The position numbers and the translations under genes are program-made. From an uncultured Lysobacteraceae bacterium (GTDB lineage: Bacteria > Pseudomonadota > Gammaproteobacteria > Xanthomonadales > Xanthomonadaceae), in contig CAMPJU010000063.1 of NCBI GenBank assembly GCA_946886995.1, forward strand, positions 1-7,007: a DNA stretch of 7,007 bases, read 5' to 3'. The notes under the pieces were generated by a model, which saw only the letters and a program-made list of their open reading frames with translations, did not search any database and was not told where the DNA came from. Shown in pieces: positions 1-7,007 of this stretch; the stretch's first letter is position 1; each line of letters begins with the position of its first letter.

Positions 1-987
1 AGCACGTAGTTGCGGATCTGGCTGCCCCAGCCGATGTCGGACTTGGTGGCCTCCAGCGCGTCCTTCTCGGTGTTGCGCTTCTGCACTTCCAGCTCGTACA
101 GCTTGGCCGCCAGCATCTTCATCGCGGTGTCGCGGTTCTGGTGCTGGCTGCGCCCGGTCTGGCAGGCGACGACCGTATTGGTGGGGATGTGGGTGATGCG
201 CACCGCGGACTCGGTCTTGTTGACGTGCTGGCCGCCGGCGCCGGATGACCGGTACACGTCCGTGCGCAGGTCCGCCGGGTTGATGTCGATCTCGATGTCG
301 TCGTCCACCTCCGGCGACACGAACACCGAGGTGAAGCTCGTGTGCCGCCGGTTGTCGGAATCGAACGGCGACTTGCGCACGAGGCGGTGCACGCCGATCT
401 CGGTCTTCAACCAGCCGTAGGCGTGGTCGCCCTCGACCCGGAAGGTCGCCGACTTGATGCCCGCGACTTCACCGCCGCTGACTTCCATCAGCTCGGTCTT
501 CCACCCGCGCGACTCGGCCCAGCGCAGGTACATGCGCAGCAGCATCTCGGCCCAGTCCTGCGCCTCGGTGCCGCCGGCGCCGGCCTGGATGTCGACGAAG
601 GCCGCGTGCGAATCCATCTTCCCGGAGAACATCCGCTGGAACTCGAGCTGCTCGACGCCGCGCGCGAAGCGCTCCACGTCCTCGACCACGGCGTTCGCGG
701 TGTCCTCGTCGGACTCGGCCTCGGCGAGGTCGAGCAATTCGCCTGCCGACGCGAGCCCTTCGGTCAGCTCACGGATGCCGTTGACGGTCCTGTCGAGCGC
801 CGCACGCTCGCGGCCGAGGGCTTGCGCGCGCTCGGCGTCGTTCCAGATGTCGGGGTTCTCGAGCTCGCGCTCGACTTCCTCCAGGCGCTCGACCCTGGCG
901 TCGTAGTCAAAGAAACCCCCTCAGCGCATCCAGCCGACCGGTGAGGTCGGCGATGCGCTGGCGTACGGGATTGAGCTCGATCGTCAT
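1..987 (-). CDS. prfB: Peptide chain release factor 2 (RF2), made by programmed +1 frameshift; C-terminus cut off
   Basis: RF2 recognises UAA and UGA in the ribosomal A site and triggers peptide release. Translation starts at ATG 987 ([12 protein letters not shown]), runs 26 codons to an in-frame TGA at 909-907, and resumes in the +1 frame at GAC 908 ([11 protein letters not shown]), continuing to the left edge. About 328 residues are visible; E. coli RF2 has 365, so some 37 or more are missing after YVL. The codon-recognition tripeptide SPF is at 206-208 ([14 protein letters not shown]) and the catalytic GGQ at 251-253 ([14 protein letters not shown]). [11 protein letters not shown] is the usual family stretch after it. 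Position 247 is Ser, where E. coli K-12 has the activity-lowering Thr246. This is a regulated gene, not a pseudogene: low RF2 slows termination at the TGA and favours frameshifting. The gene begins 43 bases after recJ and has no clear Shine-Dalgarno sequence. lysS would be expected next, beyond the edge. Confidence 0.98.
906..921 (-). promoter_or_regulatory. RF2 autoregulatory programmed +1 frameshift signal
   Basis: On the minus strand the signal reads AGGGGG (921-916, SD-like), TTT spacer (915-913), slippery CTT Leu codon (912-910), TGA stop (909-907) and C (906). These parts match the E. coli prfB site: the same six-base internal SD-like element, the same three-base spacer, the same CTT shift codon and the same poorly terminating TGA-C context. 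The ribosome slips from CUU to UUU and then reads GAC, TAC, GAC. The element sits at codons 23-27. The known mechanism is that scarce RF2 makes the pause at UGA longer and raises the shift. Confidence 0.97.
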
Positions 988-1024
988 GGTTCGTCGGTGT
1001 CCGGCAGGCTGCAAATGACCGCGG

Positions 1025-1033
1025 ATTTTATCA
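1025..1033 (-). promoter_or_regulatory. Possible extended -10 promoter for prfB
   Basis: The minus-strand sequence TGATAAAAT is one mismatch from the extended -10 consensus TGnTATAAT, and its TGA is the recJ stop codon. It forms a short AT-rich island in very GC-rich DNA and lies about 38 bases before the prfB ATG, which would give a leader of about 30 bases. No good -35 box is seen 16-18 bases further upstream, although extended -10 promoters can work without one. It would let prfB be transcribed apart from the upstream genes. This is a motif-level guess. Confidence 0.35.
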
Positions 1034-2764
1034 GGCGGCCGGTTCGAGGTGCTCCACCAGCAGGCGGATCGCATCGGCGCCGTGGTAGTCATCCGGTTCG
1101 AGCCGGTAGCCGAGTCGCACGCGCGCCGGCGGAGGTGCGTCGCGCAAGCCGCCGAACTGGATCCCCACGAGGGGCCGCTCGAGCCCGTCGCAGCGCAGCC
1201 GCAGCCGCAGGTGGCGCTCGCCGACGGCGCGCCAGTCGAGGACCTCGAACTCGCCGTCGAACAGGGGTTCCGGGAAACCCTGTCCCCAGGGACCGCCATC
1301 CCGCAGGCAATCGGCGTGGCGACGGTCGAACTCGTGCGGCGCCAGGCCGCCGTCGCTGTCCAGCGTGGCGCGCAGCAGCGCGGCATCCAGGGTGCCGGCG
1401 GCGTGACGCTCGAATGCCGCGGCGAAGGCGTCCAGGTGCGCACGCTGCAGGGAGAGGCCGGCCGCCATCGCGTGGCCCCCGAATCGCTCCACCAGCCCCG
1501 GGTGCGCGGCATCCACGCTGGCCAGCGCGTCGCGCACGTGGAAGCCGGGGATCGAACGCGCGGAGCCGCGCAGCTGGTCGCTACCCGGTTCTGCCGGTGC
1601 GAACGCGACCACGGGCCGGTGCAGCCGCTCCTTGAGCCGGGACGCGACCAGCCCGACGACGCCCGGATGCCAGCCGTCGTCGAAGACGCAATGGGCATGC
1701 GCCGCGTCGCCGCCTTCGGATGCCGTCGCCGCGAGCGCGGATGCGAGTGCGGTCTCGGCCTGCCCCAGCATCGCGTCCTGGACCGTCCTGCGCTCGCGGT
1801 TGATGGCATCGAGTCGGGCCGCGGCCTCGCGCGCGGACGTGGCGTCGTCGGCCAGCAGGCAGGCGATGCCAAGGCCCATGTCCTCCAGGCGGCCGGCCGC
1901 ATTGAGCCGGGGTGCGATGCCGAAGCCGATGTCCGCCGCCGCGCAGCGCGATGCATCCCGCCCGGCCACCGCGAGCAGCGCCTGCACGCCGTGGCACGCC
2001 TGCCCTGCCCGGATGCGGCGCAACCCGGCGCCGGCGAGTGCGCGGTTGCAGGCATCGAGCGGGACCAGGTCGGCGATGGTGCCCACGGCCACGAGGTCGA
2101 GCAGCGACGAGAGGTCGGCTGCGCGCGCGCGATCGGATCCGTCGCCGCGCAGGCGCTGGCGCAACGCCAGCAGCACGTAGAAGACGACGCCGACGCCGGC
2201 GAGCATCCGGCTCGGGAACGCGTCGCCGGGCACGTTCGGATCCACGATTGCGTCCGCCGGTGGAAGCTGCGGCCCCGGCAGGTGGTGGTCGGTGACCAGC
2301 ACCTGCCAGCCGCGCGACTTCGCCGCGGCGATGCCGGCGTGGCACGCGATGCCGTGGTCGACGGTCACCAGCAGGTCCGGCGCCATCGGCGCCAGTTCGG
2401 CGACCAGCGCGGGCGAGAGCCCGTAGCCATGGATGATGCGGTTGGGGACCGCGTGCGAGACGCGGGTGGCGCCGAGCATGCGCAGCCCGCGCACGGCGAC
2501 CGCGCACGCGGTTGCGCCGTCGCAGTCGAAGTCACCGACGACCACGACGTGCCGGTCGCCCGTGATCGCATCGGCGAGCAGCCGGGTGGCCGCGGCCATC
2601 CCGCCCATCAGGCCGGGCTCGGGCAACCGGGCAAGCTTCGGTCGGGCGTCGTCGGGGCCATGCGCGCCGCGCGCTGCGTAGATCCTGCGGAGGAGCGGCG
2701 GTACGTGCTCGGGCCATGCGGCGTCGTCGAGCGGTGGTTGCGGGCGACGGACCAGCTGGATCAT
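1031..2764 (-). CDS. recJ: Single-stranded-DNA-specific 5'-3' exonuclease RecJ
   Basis: RecJ degrades single-stranded DNA 5' to 3' in RecF-pathway recombination, mismatch repair and base-excision repair. It is a cytoplasmic Mn/Mg-dependent DHH phosphoesterase. The protein has 577 residues, the same as E. coli RecJ. The catalytic core is intact: motif I VVVVGDFDCDGATA with D78, D80 and D82; D136 in TVDHGI; the DHH motif VTDHHLPG (D159, H160, H161); DPN (D175-N177); and LDLVAVGTIADLVPL with D223. The DHHA1 part has SARSIPGFHVRDAL (401-414) and RFGGHAMAAGLSL (427-439). The OB-fold region begins near GPWGQGFPEPLFDG (491-504). Motif II reads DHG where E. coli has DNG. The start at 2764 overlaps the rpfE stop (ATGA) and gives an N-terminus of the usual length (MIQLVRRP). 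No Shine-Dalgarno sequence is obvious, so coupling to rpfE is likely. Confidence 0.98.
   Translation of the reverse strand: MIQLVRRPQPPLDDAAWPEHVPPLLRRIYAARGAHGPDDARPKLARLPEPGLMGGMAAATRLLADAITGDRHVVVVGDFDCDGATACAVAVRGLRMLGATRVSHAVPNRIIHGYGLSPALVAELAPMAPDLLVTVDHGIACHAGIAAAKSRGWQVLVTDHHLPGPQLPPADAIVDPNVPGDAFPSRMLAGVGVVFYVLLALRQRLRGDGSDRARAADLSSLLDLVAVGTIADLVPLDACNRALAGAGLRRIRAGQACHGVQALLAVAGRDASRCAAADIGFGIAPRLNAAGRLEDMGLGIACLLADDATSAREAAARLDAINRERRTVQDAMLGQAETALASALAATASEGGDAAHAHCVFDDGWHPGVVGLVASRLKERLHRPVVAFAPAEPGSDQLRGSARSIPGFHVRDALASVDAAHPGLVERFGGHAMAAGLSLQRAHLDAFAAAFERHAAGTLDAALLRATLDSDGGLAPHEFDRRHADCLRDGGPWGQGFPEPLFDGEFEVLDWRAVGERHLRLRLRCDGLERPLVGIQFGGLRDAPPPARVRLGYRLEPDDYHGADAIRLLVEHLEPAA
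2761..2764 (-). other. rpfE stop / recJ start overlap (ATGA)
   Basis: The recJ ATG (2764-2762) and the rpfE TGA (2763-2761) overlap by four bases. The upstream sequence is GC-rich with no AGGAG-like element. Coupled translation of rpfE and recJ is inferred from this. Confidence 0.75.
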
Positions 2765-3738
2765 GGCGCCAGCGCCCGCAATGGCCGGCGCCAGATCCGC
2801 CAGCGCTGGCCGGGGGACAGCGCCAGCCGGGTGCCGTCCTCGAGGTCGGCGACCAGTCGTCCGATGGCGCCGTCGCCGATCGCGTCGACGGCGGGTGCCA
2901 GCCAGTCGCGCTCCAGCCTGGCCGGGTCCCTCCGGTCGCGCAGGTCGAACAGCGTCCCGCCCTCCGGGGCATCGGCACCCGGGACGACGAACGCTTCAGG
3001 GACATCGCCGACGCGTGCGCCGGCAGCGGTGCCGAGTGCACGCAGCAGGATGTCGCGGGAAGCGACTGCCCCGGCACGCGTCGTGACGTGGTCCGGCACG
3101 ATCCCGGCGCCCCAGAACCACAGCGAGTTCACGGGCGGTCGCCCGCTGGCGATCCGTGCGGCGTTGCGGGGATGGTTGTGCAGGACGACCTGTGCCTCGC
3201 TCAGCAACGCGCGCCAGCGCCGGCCTTCCGGGCCGTCGCCGCCGCCGGCGCCCGGCACGTCCAGCAGGTCCGCGCCCAGCGCGTCGGCCGGCGGGACGAA
3301 CGTCGGCAGCCGTGCCCCCCGCGGCAGCCGCAGGTACCAGCGATGGGGATCCGGGGCGTCGAGCGGGAACCCGGCGTCGCCGAACAGCGGTCGCAGCGCC
3401 GGGAGCAGTTCGGCCACGTCGTGCCGCTCCAGTCGCAGCGCCTCGCCGCAGGCCAGCAGGCGTGCGCCATTGATGTCGGGTCGCACGTACGCGGGATCCG
3501 CACGCAGCCAGGCGGACAGGGGCGCATCGTCGGCGTCGAGCGTCCGGGTCAGCGCCGCGACGGGCCAGCCGCGCGGCAGCAGTTCGAAATGGCGCAGCAG
3601 CTGGGGCTGTTCGCCGGCGGCCGCGGCGGGCAGCCGGTCGGCGCGGCCCAGGGCCCGCGCGACGGTTGCATCGGTCAACGCGACGCCGCCGAGGCGCGCA
3701 GCCGCCGGCAGCAGGAGGATCGCGGTCGGGGCCGGCAT
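2761..3738 (-). CDS. rpfE: RpfE-type conserved protein (COG4255-like), function unproven
   Basis: This 325-residue protein is recognised as the RpfE family from its central block: HPRNAARIASGRPPVN (189-204) followed by SLWFWGAG (205-212). RPDINGARLLACG (86-98) is a second conserved-looking stretch. RpfE was named for its place in the Xanthomonas rpf region. Its biochemical role is not established as far as I know, and some databases label such proteins phosphoglycerate mutase. The pattern HPxNxxRxxxGxPPxN...GAG resembles archaeal-type cofactor-independent phosphoglycerate mutase, yet I see no N-terminal DGxxD and no C-terminal DH/H metal ligands. Catalysis is therefore doubtful. There is no convincing signal peptide or membrane segment; the hydrophobic start AILLLPAAA is short. 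The start at 3738 shares one base with the greA stop (TGATG), and no Shine-Dalgarno sequence is evident, so it probably depends on translational coupling. The stop overlaps recJ. The family call is firm; the function is open. Confidence 0.85.
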   Translation of the reverse strand: MPAPTAILLLPAAARLGGVALTDATVARALGRADRLPAAAAGEQPQLLRHFELLPRGWPVAALTRTLDADDAPLSAWLRADPAYVRPDINGARLLACGEALRLERHDVAELLPALRPLFGDAGFPLDAPDPHRWYLRLPRGARLPTFVPPADALGADLLDVPGAGGGDGPEGRRWRALLSEAQVVLHNHPRNAARIASGRPPVNSLWFWGAGIVPDHVTTRAGAVASRDILLRALGTAAGARVGDVPEAFVVPGADAPEGGTLFDLRDRRDPARLERDWLAPAVDAIGDGAIGRLVADLEDGTRLALSPGQRWRIWRRPLRALAP

Positions 3739-3740
3739 CA
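3736..3740 (-). other. greA stop / rpfE start overlap (TGATG)
   Basis: The greA stop TGA occupies 3740-3738 and the rpfE ATG occupies 3738-3736, so they share one base. There is no purine-rich SD sequence in the 20 bases before the ATG. Termination-reinitiation by ribosomes finishing greA is the likely way rpfE is translated. Confidence 0.75.
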
Positions 3741-4210
3741 GCCGGTGTACGCGACGCCCACGATCTCGTACTCGTGGGTGCCGCCTGGCGCCTCGATGGT
3801 CACCACGTCGCCCTCGTGCTTGCCGATCAGCGCGCGCGCGACCGGCGAGGAGATCGCGATCAGGCCCTGCTTGATGTCGGCCTCGAGGTCCCCGACGATC
3901 TGGTACGACCGCTCCTCGTCGGTCTCGGTGTTCGCGAGCTGGACGGTGGCGCCGAACACGATGCGCGAGCCTGCGTTGAGGGTCGACACGTCGATTACCT
4001 GGGCGTGGGAGAGCTCGGCCTCGAGCTGCTTGATGCGCCCCTCGATGAAGCCCTGCTGCTCGCGCGCGGCGTGGTACTCGGCGTTCTCCTTCAGGTCGCC
4101 GTGCGCGCGCGCCTCGGCGATCGCGGCGATCACCGCCGGCCGCTTGGTCGACTTCAGGTCGTCGAGTTCCTCGCGCAGCCGTTGCGCGCCGCGGGTGGTC
4201 AGGGGTGCTC

Positions 4211-4214
<4 letters not shown>
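3738..4214 (-). CDS. greA: Transcript cleavage / elongation factor GreA
   Basis: GreA inserts its coiled coil into the secondary channel of RNA polymerase and stimulates cleavage of backtracked RNA, which restarts stalled complexes. The protein has 158 residues, the same length as E. coli GreA. Residues about 8-75 form the N-terminal antiparallel coiled coil, with the near-invariant run [19 protein letters not shown]40 and E43 match the tip acidic residues D41 and E44 of E. coli that act at the polymerase active site. Residues about 80-158 are the FKBP-like domain ([42 protein letters not shown]). The start at 4214 aligns with the E. coli N-terminus ([11 protein letters not shown]) and overlaps the carB stop as ATGA. 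A GAGAGG ribosome-binding sequence lies in the last carB codons. The reading frame stays open upstream through carB, but that extension has no protein-like content. The placement implies co-transcription with carB. Confidence 0.98.

Positions 4215-7007
<2,793 letters not shown>

Noticed and set aside
907..909. In-frame TGA in prfB as a pseudogene mutation or sequencing error.
   Set aside because: The surrounding AGGGGG, three-base spacer, CTT and TGA-C are exactly the known programmed frameshift signal, and both sides encode intact RF2.
342..944. A 200-codon plus-strand frame opposite prfB.
   Set aside because: It is antisense to well-conserved RF2 sequence including SPF, and has no motif of its own.
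988..1030. A rho-independent terminator between recJ and prfB.
   Set aside because: The gap contains no GC-rich hairpin followed by a T-run in the direction of transcription. CCGCGG at 1019-1024 is only a six-base palindrome.
907..2055. A 382-codon minus-strand frame ending at the prfB TGA.
   Set aside because: Its last 26 codons are the true RF2 leader. Everything upstream is an off-frame reading of recJ.
1049..3874. A 941-codon open frame on the plus strand, antisense to recJ and rpfE.
   Set aside because: It is a mirror of high GC3 in the minus-strand genes. Its translation is rich in Arg, Ala, Gly and His, has no recognisable motif, and spans two unrelated genes.

Overview
This window is ordinary chromosomal DNA from a high-GC gammaproteobacterium, most likely of the Xanthomonadaceae (Xanthomonas, Lysobacter or Luteimonas type). 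The evidence is the very GC-rich third codon positions, proteins close to the E. coli CarB, GreA, RecJ and RF2 families, and an RpfE-type gene between greA and recJ. From memory, carB-greA-rpfE-recJ-prfB-lysS is the order next to the rpf (diffusible signal factor) region in Xanthomonas. No identity search was possible, so the genus is an inference.

All five genes lie on the minus strand and read from the right end to the left. They are: carB (N-terminus cut off by the right edge, ends at 4211), greA (4214-3738), an rpfE-like gene (3738-2761), recJ (2764-1031) and prfB (987 to beyond the left edge). The first four genes are joined by overlapping stop and start codons: ATGA at carB/greA, TGATG at greA/rpfE and ATGA at rpfE/recJ. 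This is the architecture of one translationally coupled operon. The only gap is 43 bases between recJ and prfB, and it holds a possible extended -10 promoter element.

The products are housekeeping proteins: pyrimidine/arginine precursor synthesis (CarB), rescue of stalled RNA polymerase (GreA), single-strand 5'-3' exonuclease for repair and recombination (RecJ), and translation termination at UGA/UAA (RF2). The protein of unclear function is RpfE, which appears to carry one conserved block of archaeal-type phosphoglycerate mutases without the usual metal-binding motifs.

The clearest special element is the programmed +1 frameshift in prfB. Codon 27 is an in-frame TGA inside an SD-like AGGGGG / CTT TGA C signal, so RF2 regulates its own synthesis. 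I see no mobile element, CRISPR array, tRNA, rRNA, defence system or phage gene. Long open frames on the plus strand are high-GC shadows of the real genes.
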